DNA of 64,000 nucleotides from an uncultured Lachnospiraceae bacterium (GCA_902768735.1 CACXMK010000031.1:1-64000), one strand, 5' to 3'; positions 26,993 to 35,600 are shown, numbered from the stretch's first letter. Numbers and translations are program-made. The notes: a model not told the origin generated them from the letters alone.

Positions 26993-28699
26993 TTATTCGG
27001 CAGACAGAATATAGTAATAGATCGGCTGTCCGCCGAACTGAAGCTCCACGTCGCAGGAAGAGAATTCTTCCGCTGCCCTTGCTCTGAGCTTTTCGGCATC
27101 TTCTTCGCTCACATCAGCGCCATAATAAATGCTGATGATCTCCGTGTCCTCTGCCACGATCTTCTTTAAAGATTCGAACGTAGTATCCTCGATCTCTTTT
27201 CCCGTAGTCAAAATGCCTTTATCGCCGATGCCCATGATGTCGCCTTCGTGGATCTCGATTCCGTCGATCTGCGTATCTCTTACCGCGTAAGTGACTTCGG
27301 CGCTGTGCACCATTCCGATCTCTTCCGTCATATTCGCCTTATTGGCTTCGGCATCGAGGTCAGGCATATAATTGATCACCGCCGTGATCCCCTGAGGCAC
27401 TGTCGTCGTGGGGACGACAACGACCTTCTTGTCTTCCGTCAGGGAAGCCGCCTGGTTTGCAGCCATAATAATATTCTTGTTGTTGGGTAGTACGAAGATC
27501 GTATCTGCGTTGACCTTCTCAATTGCCTTGAGCACATCGTCGGTGCTGGGGTTCATCGTCTGTCCGCCGCTGATCACGTAGTCCACGCCGAGTCCCGTAA
27601 AGATGTCCGCTATACCGTCACCCACGGAAACAGTGATAAAACCGACTTCCTTTCTGGGCTGCGGAGGAAGCTCCGGCTCACGGGGCTTTTCTTCCTGCAC
27701 CTTTTCAGCCTTAGGTGCGCTCTCTTTCTCCGGTTCAGCGTTCTTTGAGCTGGTTTCCGCTTCTTTGAGATTGATGAGCCTGACTTCCCCAAGTTCGCCG
27801 AACTTCTGGCTTCTCTGAATGATCAGTCCGGGATCATTGGTCTGGATCCTGACATGGAGCACCTTTTCCTCCATCGCGCATTTCACGCGGTCGCCGAGGG
27901 ACTGAAGGAATTCCATATACTCCTTCTGGTCTCTGGAAGAAGGCTTTTTGCCCATAAGGACCGTCATCTTCATCTTGTAGATAAAGCGGAGGGCTTCCTG
28001 TTCAACGGGCTCCTTCTCCTGCTCCTGATCCGCAGCCTCCTCTTCGCCCTCTGCGGGGATGCCGTAATCGATCTCCTTGCCGAGGAACTTATCAAAGGCA
28101 CCTTTCATGACCTGTACAAGGCCCTGACCGCCGGAATCGACGACGCCTGCCTGTTTGAGAACAGGAAGCATCTCAGGGGTCTCAGCCAGGACCTTCTCAG
28201 CTTCGTCAAGGACCGCCTTAAGGAACTTCTCCAGGTCTTCTTCCCCTGCGTCAGCCAACTCTCTTGACTTGAGCGCCGCGCCTTTTGCCACTGTCAGGAT
28301 CGTTCCTTCCTTAGGTTTCATGACCGCTTTATAAGCAGTCTCCACCGCCCTGTCAAAGGCATCAGCGAGAACCGGGATCGTAAGGGCCGACTCAGTTTTG
28401 GCCACCTTACCGAAACCGCGGATCAGCTGGGAGAGGATAACGCCCGAATTACCTCTTGCACCGCGCAAGGAACCGGAGGACATCGCTTTGCAGATGTCCT
28501 TCATACTGTCTGTCTCCCCGAGCGCGGAAACCTCTTTGACCGCCGACTTGATCGTCAAGGTCATGTTCGTGCCTGTATCTCCGTCCGGTACGGGAAACAC
28601 ATTCAGTTCATTGATCCACTCTTTATTTGATTCCAGATTGGCTGCACCGGCACAAAACATCCCGGCAAGCAGTTTAGCATCAATAACGCTGGTCGTCAC
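26993..28699 (-). CDS. fakA: Fatty acid kinase FakA (DhaL/DAK2-domain protein, YloV-like)
   Basis: ATP-dependent kinase that phosphorylates fatty acids bound to FakB/DegV. The N-terminal DhaL domain (about 1-200) has the ATP/Mg loop NVFPVPDGDTGTNM and LRGARGNSGVILSQ. A charged linker rich in Glu/Lys/Pro (about 325-365) precedes a C-terminal DegV-like domain (SGGQTMNPST, VVVPTTTVPQG). GTG at 28699 is chosen because AGGAGG lies 8 nt upstream; the ATG at 28717 would place that site inside the gene. Length 568 residues. It is preceded by asp23 (57 bp), the standard Firmicutes order. Confidence 0.95.
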   Translation of the reverse strand: MTTSVIDAKLLAGMFCAGAANLESNKEWINELNVFPVPDGDTGTNMTLTIKSAVKEVSALGETDSMKDICKAMSSGSLRGARGNSGVILSQLIRGFGKVAKTESALTIPVLADAFDRAVETAYKAVMKPKEGTILTVAKGAALKSRELADAGEEDLEKFLKAVLDEAEKVLAETPEMLPVLKQAGVVDSGGQGLVQVMKGAFDKFLGKEIDYGIPAEGEEEAADQEQEKEPVEQEALRFIYKMKMTVLMGKKPSSRDQKEYMEFLQSLGDRVKCAMEEKVLHVRIQTNDPGLIIQRSQKFGELGEVRLINLKEAETSSKNAEPEKESAPKAEKVQEEKPREPELPPQPRKEVGFITVSVGDGIADIFTGLGVDYVISGGQTMNPSTDDVLKAIEKVNADTIFVLPNNKNIIMAANQAASLTEDKKVVVVPTTTVPQGITAVINYMPDLDAEANKANMTEEIGMVHSAEVTYAVRDTQIDGIEIHEGDIMGIGDKGILTTGKEIEDTTFESLKKIVAEDTEIISIYYGADVSEEDAEKLRARAAEEFSSCDVELQFGGQPIYYYILSAE

Positions 28700-28756
28700 C
28701 GCATCTTCCTCCTGCATTTAAACTTAATAATTGTGAACCGAAGAGCAAGCTGCCGG

Positions 28757-29119
28757 TCAGTCAATGACACGGACGCCTTCGACGTAGACGTTGATCTTCT
28801 CGATTTCGAGACCGGTAAAATCCTCCACTCTGTAACGGACGGAGGAGATCAGATTATCGGTCACCGCCATAATATTCACTCCGTAAGATACGATGACATG
28901 AAAATCAATGACGAGTTTTCCCTTAGAATTCAGAGAAACATTGATCCCCTTTGTCATGCTCTCCCTTTTGAGGAGATTAAAAAAGCCTTCCTTACTGTTC
29001 ATAGCCGCCATACCGACAATGCCAAAACATTCATCAGCGACATTGCCCGCATACTGCGCGATCACTTCCGTGTCGACACTGATATTACCCATGTGTGTAT
29101 TTAACAAAAATGTCTTCAA
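28757..29119 (-). CDS. Asp23/Gls24 family protein (YloU-like)
   Basis: Small envelope-stress-associated protein family of unclear biochemical role, about 120 residues. Features are the early GNISVDTEVIAQYAG, then MAAMNSKEGFF, and a basic-free core VDFHVIVSYGVNIMAVTDNL. The TTG at 29119 follows AAAGGAG by 7 nt; the upstream TTG at 29137 would include the ribosome site. It sits directly before fakA, and divergent from rpmB as in Bacillus (rpmB/yloU/yloV). It probably shares a promoter region in 29120-29265 with no clear -35. Confidence 0.92.
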   Translation of the reverse strand: MKTFLLNTHMGNISVDTEVIAQYAGNVADECFGIVGMAAMNSKEGFFNLLKRESMTKGINVSLNSKGKLVIDFHVIVSYGVNIMAVTDNLISSVRYRVEDFTGLEIEKINVYVEGVRVID

Positions 29120-29265
29120 AGGCTGTTCTCCTTTCAAGCCGAATCATCGGCAGATTGATCACCTGTCTGAACTCCGGGGATTATCCCGGAACACATAACA
29201 AATCACTTTAGATTATAACCTTAAAAGCCCGAAAAGAAAAGAACGTCTATTAGTTTATTTTTTTC

Positions 29266-29294
29266 TTGCATTCACTGTACATTTCTGATAATAT
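29266..29294 (+). promoter_or_regulatory. rpmB promoter
   Basis: TTGCAT (29266-29271), 17 nt, TAATAT (29289-29294), 44 bp before the rpmB start. Confidence 0.6.
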
Positions 29295-29338
29295 ACAAAT
29301 GTTGCAGACCCGAATATGTACGTTAGGAGGTGTTTAAG

Positions 29339-29490
29339 ATGGCAAAATGTGATATCTGCGGCAAGGGCGCTCATTTTGGAAATAACGTCAGCCATTCTCA
29401 TAGATCGCTGTGAACGTTAACGGCTCGAAGAAGAGAATGCATGTATGCACCAGCTGCCTTAGGTCCGGCAAAGTCGAACGCGCAGTCTGA
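29339..29490 (+). pseudogene. rpmB: 50S ribosomal protein L28 gene with an internal out-of-frame deletion
   Basis: Begins normally after AGGAGG: MAKCDICGKGAHFGNNVSHS then HR, the zinc-binding (CxxC) type of L28. After codon 22 the frame runs into TGA (29411-29413). In another frame the missing C-terminal part continues: VNVNGSKKRMHVCTSCLRSG then KVERAV and TGA at 29488-29490. The block that should read about RSN..W.PNV is absent. The span is 152 nt, whereas an intact 62-residue gene needs 189, so about 37 nt are missing. Promoter, ribosome site and terminator are all intact. Either a real lesion (another L28 copy would then be expected) or an assembly error. Confidence 0.85.
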
Positions 29491-29515
29491 TTCTTATACC
29501 CGTTAGAGTGTATTG

Positions 29516-29541
29516 GATAAAGTATTTAGATAAAGTGTTTT
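29516..29541. repeat. 13-bp tandem duplication after rpmB
   Basis: Two copies, GATAAAGTATTTA (29516-29528) and GATAAAGTGTTTT (29529-29541), between the rpmB stop and its terminator. Confidence 0.6.
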
Positions 29542-29543
29542 GA

Positions 29544-29587
29544 CAAAAAAAGATCACCGCGGTTATCCCCGCCGGTGATCTTTCTTG
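29544..29587. terminator. Bidirectional terminator between rpmB and the SDR gene
   Basis: A long GC-rich stem (29552-29580, GATCACC...GGTGATC) with seven U on the leftward strand and a shorter U-run rightward. It serves the convergent rpmB (+) and epimerase (-) genes. Confidence 0.8.
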
Positions 29588-29660
29588 TTGTGTTCTTTTT
29601 TTCTTGTTGTGTTCTTTTTTTTCTTGTTGTGTTCTTTTTTTCTTGTTGTGTTCTTTTTTT
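29582..29660. repeat. 19-20 bp tandem repeat downstream of the SDR gene
   Basis: Four nearly perfect copies of TCTTGTTGTGTTCTTTTTTT, register starts near 29583, 29602, 29622 and 29641. Length varies only in the T-run. They lie between the terminator and the SDR stop codon at 29687; a shorter repeat (ATTGTATGTTT/ATTGTATTTTT) fills the rest. Confidence 0.92.
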
Positions 29661-29686
29661 ATTGTATGTTTACGTTTATTGTATTT

Positions 29687-30739
29687 TTACTTCGACTGAC
29701 GCATGTATTCTTCAAGTCTCTTATACATCCAGACCAGATCGTGCTCCGGTTTCCAGCCCAGTTTCTGTATTTTCGAGATGTCCATATTCAGGCAGCTGGG
29801 CGCCGGGTATTTGGAGGCATCTCCTTTTTCATCCACTCTTACACTGATCTTTCCGCCCGCGACTTCCTGCGCCACCATCTCCCCCATCTCGAAGATCGAA
29901 CAGTAGGTGGAAGGATTGGCTGCATTATAAGTCTCTCCCGGTTCTCCCGATAGAAGCACCGTAAGGATCGCTGTGACAGCCTGCGCCGTGTACAGGTAGG
30001 GATGACGGCTCGTTCCTTTCGTCGCAAGAACAATATCTTCGCCGTTTATCGCGTTTCTCGTCATCATGGCGAAGACTCTTCTGTCATTGTAATCGACGCC
30101 CGGACCGAATGTCTGTGCCAGCCGGATGCTTGCGGCGCGAACGCCGTATTCTTTCGCGTAGCTCGTACAGAGCATCTCGCACATCCGCTTGCTCTCGGGA
30201 TAACAGCTCCTCGTCCTCGAAAGGTCTATTTTCCCGAGCGTCTGTTCGTCCAGGAGCATCTCGCTGTTCACTTCCCCAAAAGCTTCCATACTGGACAAAA
30301 AGACAAATCCTTTGGTCTCACGTTCTCTGGCAGCCTCGAGAAGGTGTATCGTTCCCTCTATAGAAGTCCGGATCACTTCTACCGGATGTTCCGTCATAAA
30401 AGCGCTTGCTGTGGGACACGCGGCATGGATCCAGTAATCGATCTTCTCCGGAAGCGGGGGCAGCTCTTCCATCGTTCCTTCTAGGATCTCGAATTCAGGT
30501 GTTCCGATCTCCTCTCCGAAGATCCCGGTTGCTTTCTCGCGGTTTCTTACAAGCGCAAGGACGTGCAGATCCAAGGAGCGGGCCCTTCCTGCGCAGAGCA
30601 GCGCGTGGACCGCAGTCATTCCGATCAGCCCCGTTGCGCCTGTCACAAGTATCGAACAGCCTTGCAATTTCTCCCACGGGAGTTCCGCTTCAGCGATCCA
30701 TCTCAGGTCTTCCATAAAGATGTCTGTTTTATGCAACAT
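29687..30739 (-). CDS. NAD-dependent epimerase/dehydratase (extended SDR)
   Basis: Nucleotide-sugar-type short-chain dehydrogenase of about 350 residues. Rossmann motif GATGLIG near 34-40, LSSMEAFGE strand, catalytic YPESK and RLAQTFGPG. The ATG at 30739 follows AGGAG by 6 nt; the longer frame to 30805 would enter the upstream gene. It follows a TarI/IspD-type cytidylyltransferase gene by 31 bp, which suggests joint synthesis or modification of a CDP- or other activated sugar/polyol for surface glycans. The substrate is unknown. Confidence 0.88.
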   Translation of the reverse strand: MLHKTDIFMEDLRWIAEAELPWEKLQGCSILVTGATGLIGMTAVHALLCAGRARSLDLHVLALVRNREKATGIFGEEIGTPEFEILEGTMEELPPLPEKIDYWIHAACPTASAFMTEHPVEVIRTSIEGTIHLLEAARERETKGFVFLSSMEAFGEVNSEMLLDEQTLGKIDLSRTRSCYPESKRMCEMLCTSYAKEYGVRAASIRLAQTFGPGVDYNDRRVFAMMTRNAINGEDIVLATKGTSRHPYLYTAQAVTAILTVLLSGEPGETYNAANPSTYCSIFEMGEMVAQEVAGGKISVRVDEKGDASKYPAPSCLNMDISKIQKLGWKPEHDLVWMYKRLEEYMRQSK

Positions 30740-30770
30740 TCCGTTCTCCTGTCTGATCAGACGATCTCGC

Positions 30771-31499
30771 TCAGATCCCGAAGATCTGCGAGCTCTCCCG
30801 CGCATCGACCATAGCCCTGAAAATATAATAATCGCTGGGCGTGGTGATCTTAATATTCTCAGGCTTTCCTTCCACTGTATACAGCGTATACCCGTAATGC
30901 TTCATCATGCTGGCAGAATCTATGAACTTCAGCGGGGCGCCTTCTTCCTGCCTTGCTTTATTGTGCACGCTCAGGATCTGCCCGAGTTTGAAGCTCTGCG
31001 GAGCCCGCGCCAATTCGCACTGCGACCGGTCGATGATCCTGCCGACTGCGCCTGTCTCATCTTTCATCGTGATCGTTTCGATCGCGGCAGTGACAGTGAT
31101 CGCTGTCCCGCGCTCTTTCACGCTGCGGATATTCGCCGTGATGGTCTCTTCGTCGATGAGAGGACGCACTCCATCGTGGATCAGCACGATATCGTCCTCA
31201 CCGTACATCTCAGCCGCAGCGCAAAGGCCATTGTAAATGGATTCCTGACCGGAGTTTCCGCCAGGGACAATCTTTTTGACCTTGCTGAGGGCATACCTCC
31301 GCACAAGATCCTTCGTATACTCGATATAGCTATCCAGCATGACCACCACTATGCCATCGATCTCGCTGTGGCGTTCAAAAGCTTCGATCGTATAGACGAT
31401 GATCGGCTTCCCGTGCAGTTCAAGGAACTGTTTGGGCATGGTCCGCGTATTCATCCTCTGTCCGGTGCCGCCGGCAAATATTACTGCAACATTACTCAT
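30771..31499 (-). CDS. IspD/TarI-family cytidylyltransferase
   Basis: Transfers CMP to a polyol phosphate: methylerythritol phosphate (IspD) or ribitol phosphate (TarI). About 242 residues. N-terminal nucleotide motif FAGGTGQRM with MPKQFLELHGKPI, then GGNSGQESIYNGL, IHDGVRPLIDE and the C-terminal KITTPSDYYI. The GGTGQRM form and the neighbours (SDR, glycosyltransferase, LicD) fit TarI-like cell-surface use better than isoprenoid synthesis, but IspD cannot be excluded. The start at 31499 overlaps the gerW stop by 8 nt; ribosome site AAAGG. Confidence 0.85.
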   Translation of the reverse strand: MSNVAVIFAGGTGQRMNTRTMPKQFLELHGKPIIVYTIEAFERHSEIDGIVVVMLDSYIEYTKDLVRRYALSKVKKIVPGGNSGQESIYNGLCAAAEMYGEDDIVLIHDGVRPLIDEETITANIRSVKERGTAITVTAAIETITMKDETGAVGRIIDRSQCELARAPQSFKLGQILSVHNKARQEEGAPLKFIDSASMMKHYGYTLYTVEGKPENIKITTPSDYYIFRAMVDARESSQIFGI

Positions 31500-31929
31500 T
31501 GTCCGCGCCTTTAACTTCCACGGGTACTGTCTCGATCTCCGGCTCGGGGAATGCTGCCTTGACAGCGTCTTCATCAGAGATCATGCCGCTCTTTTTTCCT
31601 CTTACCTTATCGACAACATCAGGGATCATATCCACGAGCTTCGTGATCGCAGTCTGGTCTTTGATATTGACTACTTTGGTCTGGCCGCCTTTGATAATAA
31701 GGATTGCCGTAGGCGACATCTTCGCAGAAAAGCCTCCCATGCCTTTATCCTTGTGATCTGTGCCATTGGATCCCGCGCCACATCCGATCGAGACATCGGA
31801 GAGCGGGATGATGATCTGGTCACCGATCCTCACAGGAGCGCCTACTACCGTCTTGGAAGTGAGCACGCCTTCCGCTCCATCCATCAGCGATCTGACTACT
31901 GTTGCAATGTTATTTTTTTCTTCAGCCAT
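31492..31929 (-). CDS. gerW: GerW family sporulation protein (YtfJ)
   Basis: YtfJ/GerW is a spore protein required for L-alanine germination in Bacillus; homologues also occur in non-sporulating Clostridia. The 145-residue protein has the family core VIIPLSDVSIGCGAGS-like segment (IIPLSDVSIGCGAG), GGFSAKMSPTAILII and a C-terminal acidic tail. The ribosome site is AGAGG. It follows the DUF2953 gene by 103 bp, the same pair as ytfI-ytfJ in Bacillus, supporting the assignment. Confidence 0.93.
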   Translation of the reverse strand: MAEEKNNIATVVRSLMDGAEGVLTSKTVVGAPVRIGDQIIIPLSDVSIGCGAGSNGTDHKDKGMGGFSAKMSPTAILIIKGGQTKVVNIKDQTAITKLVDMIPDVVDKVRGKKSGMISDEDAVKAAFPEPEIETVPVEVKGADNE

Positions 31930-32032
31930 TACATTCCTCTTTCCCCCGCAGCGCGGATTGAAACCGTCTGTTGACGTTACTGTTTGTTTTATAGCTTTTA
32001 TTATTCATTACCAGCTGATCGCGTTGCCGATC

Positions 32033-32926
32033 TTATTTGCCTGGCTCTTCTCTGTTTTCCTCCGCAAGCCGTGCAGCTTTTTTCTTTTCTCTTTTGATTT
32101 TATCTTCCTCTCTCCACTGGTCCCTCTTTTTCTCGAGTTCGCCACCCGGAGGAACGAACCTTGCTTTTAGTTTTCTCAACTTTTTGAGCATCTTCAGGCA
32201 ATCCTTGTCAAAAAGCAAAGGCAGCACTTCTTTCACCGGAACGATGACTCTGAGCATCCCATCGATCTCCGCCTTGAGATCACACCGGTAATTCTCCCAT
32301 TCCGTGTCCAGCTGAAGATGTTCGTCACATATGGGCAAAAGCACGGCACAGGCCCCCGACAGTTTGCCGTTCAGGCACGGGTCAGCGAGCCCGACTGTCC
32401 CGCTCAGCACCCAGTTACGGGGCAGGACATGCTCCACTACCCTTAAGAGGTGATCACTGACTTTGGCAATAGCCCTTCTTCCGCATTTTCCCGTCAGGAT
32501 TCTCATCAAGTGATCCGCAGCGTCACAGTACCTTTCGATCTTTTCAAGAGTGAGCTTGTCCTCTTCCTTTTCCTCTTCTTCCTTTTCCTCAGGCTGTTCT
32601 TCTTTTTCTTCTTCCTTCTTCTTTCCGAACCGCTTCATGGCCCCGAGGTCTTTTCCGAAGAGTACCACTGAGATCAGGTATCCGCGCGGAAAGGCTATTA
32701 TGAGTTTCAGGATCCCTCCCAGCCATACGACCTCCGCGTTAACATCCGAACGGTTTTTGATCACACTGATTGGAAATTCCTCGTGTGTTTTGGGATCGTC
32801 CACTGTAAGTGACGCTTTGTAGTGAAAAGGCGCAAATAACAAGAGAAGAATGATCACCAGGGCGATTATAAGCACAACGAGAAGAAGGTAGCCAAGCCAT
32901 TTCAGCAAATTGAGAACTATGACCAT
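32033..32926 (-). CDS. DUF2953 membrane-anchored protein (YtfI-like)
   Basis: About 297 residues: an N-terminal membrane helix (about 8-33), a domain of unknown function, and strongly charged stretches of Glu/Lys (about 101-123 and 262-297). The central LSGTVGLADPCLNGKLSGA resembles the DUF2953 core. Its partner gerW is directly downstream. The C-terminal charged tail is unusual in length. The ribosome site is AAGGAGG. No enzymatic motif is visible. Confidence 0.85.
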   Translation of the reverse strand: MVIVLNLLKWLGYLLLVVLIIALVIILLLLFAPFHYKASLTVDDPKTHEEFPISVIKNRSDVNAEVVWLGGILKLIIAFPRGYLISVVLFGKDLGAMKRFGKKKEEEKEEQPEEKEEEEKEEDKLTLEKIERYCDAADHLMRILTGKCGRRAIAKVSDHLLRVVEHVLPRNWVLSGTVGLADPCLNGKLSGACAVLLPICDEHLQLDTEWENYRCDLKAEIDGMLRVIVPVKEVLPLLFDKDCLKMLKKLRKLKARFVPPGGELEKKRDQWREEDKIKREKKKAARLAEENREEPGK

Positions 32927-32941
32927 GTCCTCCTCCTTACT

Positions 32942-33376
32942 TTACGGTGTTCCAGATGATGTTCCTGATCCTATTACCGTAGCTGTATCAGATACCGTTT
33001 CAGCTGACGGTTCCGGAGCATTGAGAGCCGGTATCTTCTCCCTTCTTATGCGTACGCCATGCGGGAAAAGGTAAGCCCTCACATCCGCGCTCCCCGTATG
33101 CTCATAAGCCTCCTGAACAAGTTCCCTTACCATCTCGACCGCTTCTGTACTGCCGGAAGCGATCCCTATGATATAGGGCGGAAACTTTTTATAATAAGGG
33201 TTCTTGAGGTTCGCACTGTGCATGATCTCAAGCTGGTTTGCTCCGGGTCCCGGCCTAGACGGGCTAAGGGTGATCACGTAGATCGTAAACTGGCCCTCCC
33301 CGATCAGAAGCTTTCTTCTGACCTCATCGGGGTCCTTAACAGAGGGCCCTACATAGAGATTCTTGTAGAAATACAT
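32942..33376 (-). CDS. Conserved-looking hypothetical protein
   Basis: Not recognised. It has 144 residues and no signal peptide or membrane helix. The N-terminal 110 residues look globular (MYFYKNLYVGPSV, ISLSPSRPG-type loop, PPYIIGIASGSTEAVEMVRE) and the last 25 residues are low-complexity Ser/Thr/Ala. It lies 15 bp upstream of the DUF2953 gene and 6 bp after the glycosyltransferase gene, so it is part of that operon. Codon use matches its neighbours. Confidence 0.7.
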   Translation of the reverse strand: MYFYKNLYVGPSVKDPDEVRRKLLIGEGQFTIYVITLSPSRPGPGANQLEIMHSANLKNPYYKKFPPYIIGIASGSTEAVEMVRELVQEAYEHTGSADVRAYLFPHGVRIRREKIPALNAPEPSAETVSDTATVIGSGTSSGTP

Positions 33377-33382
33377 GCAGCT

Positions 33383-34456
33383 TCACCCCTCTCTTTCAAG
33401 GACCTTCTTAAGAGCCCGCTGCGTATATCTTCCATCCCGGAGCCGTTGTGAGATCTTCATTGCATTAGCAAGGATCGCGTCGTATTCCTCCTGCGTCATG
33501 TTATGAACTCTTTCAGGGATCTCCTCAATGGAGCCGACAGCAATACCGCATCCGTTTTTGATCATGTACTCAGCCAGCGCGGCTTCTTTCCATATGATCA
33601 CGGGAAGACCGGACGCCAGATACAGTGATGCCTTGTGCGGATCGTTGATCCTGAGATATTCTCCGTAAGTTCCGCTGCATGTCTTCGTTGTCTCTCCGTC
33701 CCAGACAAGTCCGAAGCTTCCTTCCATCACTTCCGGCAGCCTGTCCGGCTCGAAAGAGCCAAGATATCTGACATTGTCCTGCGGATCCGCTTCATAACCG
33801 ACGCCATACAAATTGAAGACGCTCCCGCCGGGAAGATGATAGGCGTATCCGGCTTTGTGGGGCCTTAGCGCGCCTGCGATCACGACCGGAAGTTCTTTCT
33901 GTGCTTTTGCGTATCCGGCTTCAGGGATCAGATAATCGAAGATACCAAGGATCTCCATCTTTTCCGCAGGGATCCCCATAGACGCCAGTTTCCGTTTCAT
34001 AAAACGGTTATGGACGATTATGCCGTCGCAGTTTTTAAGGAGCGACTCTTCTTCCAGGCGGAGGCGAATCCTCTCTTTACGGGAGGTGCTCCCTCTGATG
34101 GCGGCCCTCAGGATCTCCAGGTCATGGATCAAAAGAATGATCCTGGCTCCTCTTCGCCTTACTTTGGTGATGCAGCGGGCGAGGAGGACGGAGTGATTGA
34201 CAATCGGAAACTGGATCACAAGGACATCGCCGTTCCCCACGGGAGCAAGGCACTCCTCCCAGATTTTATAGAGTTTTACGTGGTATCCGGCTTTCTGAGG
34301 AATGCTCTGCTTCTCCCTGTCTTCCGCAGGCACGCAGATCTCAATCCCTTTGTATCCGTTTTGTTCCAGAATGGTATCGACATCATCTCTCGCTTTTATG
34401 CCGGCAGTCCGCTGATACCCTTCTTCGTTCCAGATTTCTTTTGTAAAGTATTTCAT
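33383..34456 (-). CDS. Glycosyltransferase (galactofuranosyltransferase-like, GT-B)
   Basis: Predicted sugar transferase of 357 residues for a surface polysaccharide. The middle part shows ARIILLIHDLEILR and CDGIIVHNRFMKRKLASMGI, then VIAGALRPHKAGY, FNLYGVGYE, GSFGLVWDGE and the sugar-nucleotide-site NDPHKASLYLASGLPVI. This arrangement is typical of WefF/GlfT-like transferases in streptococcal and clostridial polysaccharide loci. No signal peptide. The ribosome site is AGGAAT. The donor sugar is not known. Confidence 0.85.
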   Translation of the reverse strand: MKYFTKEIWNEEGYQRTAGIKARDDVDTILEQNGYKGIEICVPAEDREKQSIPQKAGYHVKLYKIWEECLAPVGNGDVLVIQFPIVNHSVLLARCITKVRRRGARIILLIHDLEILRAAIRGSTSRKERIRLRLEEESLLKNCDGIIVHNRFMKRKLASMGIPAEKMEILGIFDYLIPEAGYAKAQKELPVVIAGALRPHKAGYAYHLPGGSVFNLYGVGYEADPQDNVRYLGSFEPDRLPEVMEGSFGLVWDGETTKTCSGTYGEYLRINDPHKASLYLASGLPVIIWKEAALAEYMIKNGCGIAVGSIEEIPERVHNMTQEEYDAILANAMKISQRLRDGRYTQRALKKVLEREG

Positions 34457-34482
34457 AGATTATTCCTGATCATATTTCCGGT

Positions 34483-35337
34483 TTATTCTTCTGCATCACA
34501 TTCCGGACTGTCTTGTTCTGCCCAGACATCCATATCGTGCGTGACTCTCTTCTCTTCGGGCGGAAGTTTCATAAAGTCACCGTAAAGGGAACGCAGGTAA
34601 TACTCCCAGCATCCCGGTGCGGAGACCTGCATGCCTTCAAACGGCAGCGGGACAGATTGCAGAAAAAGCTTTCTGGGAACTCTCTCCTGTGGTCCGTAGC
34701 CGTTGGCAATACCGCCCATATAGTGGCACTCATCCACTTTATAAGTTCTACAGACGCGGTTAATGTACGCCAAAAGTTTCTCGTCACTGAGCGGTTTGCA
34801 CAGAAGCTTCACGAGCGGCTTGAAGGTCCGTCTGAATGCGGTCTTTCCCTCTCCGATCCTCGCCTGCTTCACACGAAGGATCTTTCTTGCCGTCAAAGTC
34901 TTCTGAAATATCTTTTTGACCTCTTTCTCGTCGTCCGGCAGGCCGTCCATCGGAAAAATATCGATCCAGAGGTTCTTCTCCGTCTCGTCCTCATCATAGA
35001 GCTTGCGGATGCTCGTGTGAAGGTCGTAGATCTTTGCGAACGGGTAATTCAGGTTACCAAGCTCATAAGCCGCCAGTTTATAATCGCCTGAAGCAGCGAT
35101 CTCATCGGCATGGGTCAGAAGCTTGTCATAGTCATCCCTCGGCATATTGATGTCAATATCGTCATCCCAGGGAATGAAGCCCTGATGGCGGGCAGCACCG
35201 AGAAGCGTCCCGCCTGCGAGGTAATACCGGATCCCGTATTTCTCGCAGATCTCTAAAAACGCCTTAAAGATCTCCAGTTCTCTCTTTTGGATCTCATGAA
35301 GATCAAGTTTTTTCATTTCTTTGTTTTCTGTACTCAT
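34483..35337 (-). CDS. LicD family phosphotransferase
   Basis: LicD enzymes transfer phosphocholine or another phosphate-linked group onto cell-surface glycans. The 284-residue protein has the signature LLGAARHQGFIPWDDDIDI and MPRDDYDKLL near 45-75, holding the metal-binding Asp residues. It lies just upstream of the glycosyltransferase gene, same strand, and starts after GGAG. The group transferred is unknown; the wall-binding repeats of the L,D-transpeptidase at 2.2 kb would fit a decorated wall polymer. Confidence 0.92.
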   Translation of the reverse strand: MSTENKEMKKLDLHEIQKRELEIFKAFLEICEKYGIRYYLAGGTLLGAARHQGFIPWDDDIDINMPRDDYDKLLTHADEIAASGDYKLAAYELGNLNYPFAKIYDLHTSIRKLYDEDETEKNLWIDIFPMDGLPDDEKEVKKIFQKTLTARKILRVKQARIGEGKTAFRRTFKPLVKLLCKPLSDEKLLAYINRVCRTYKVDECHYMGGIANGYGPQERVPRKLFLQSVPLPFEGMQVSAPGCWEYYLRSLYGDFMKLPPEEKRVTHDMDVWAEQDSPECDAEE

Positions 35338-35428
35338 TGATTTGTCTCCGGTTCCTTATTCCTATAAAAAAGAGTATAATCCATATCAAAATGGATGTCC
35401 ACATCTCATTATTTTCGCGATTTCGTGC

Positions 35429-35457
35429 TTGACATTCATTTTTTGTTCCTCTAAGAT
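35429..35457 (+). promoter_or_regulatory. rpsT promoter
   Basis: TTGACA (35429-35434), 17 nt, TAAGAT (35452-35457). It implies a leader of about 140 nt before the rpsT start. Confidence 0.55.
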
Positions 35458-35519
35458 AATAGAGTATGCGCGGAAAGAGTCTTCGTGTCTTCTCTTTTTG
35501 TGCGCTGATATTAAAATTA

Positions 35520-35551
35520 GAGCACTGTTTGCAAGCGGCTGCACAGAGCTC
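35520..35551 (+). promoter_or_regulatory. Hairpin in the rpsT leader, possible S20 autoregulatory site
   Basis: GAGCaCTGT pairs with ACAGaGCTC around an inner GCA/TGC pairing. It lies 50 bp before the S20 start in an unusually long leader. S20 represses its own translation in some bacteria; the role here is inference. Confidence 0.35.
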
Positions 35552-35600
35552 AGCATTTTATGTATAACATATTCTTGACTATTACATGGAGGTAGTACGA

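Noticed and set aside
28717..28717. ATG start for fakA
   Set aside because: No ribosome site upstream, and AGGAGG lies just after it, correctly spaced for the GTG at 28699.
29582..29660. Possible CRISPR array
   Set aside because: The four copies are contiguous with no unique spacers and no cas genes nearby; a plain tandem repeat.
29687..35337. Recently acquired glycan island
   Set aside because: No mobile-element genes, integration site or clear change in base composition; genes interleave with conserved chromosomal loci.
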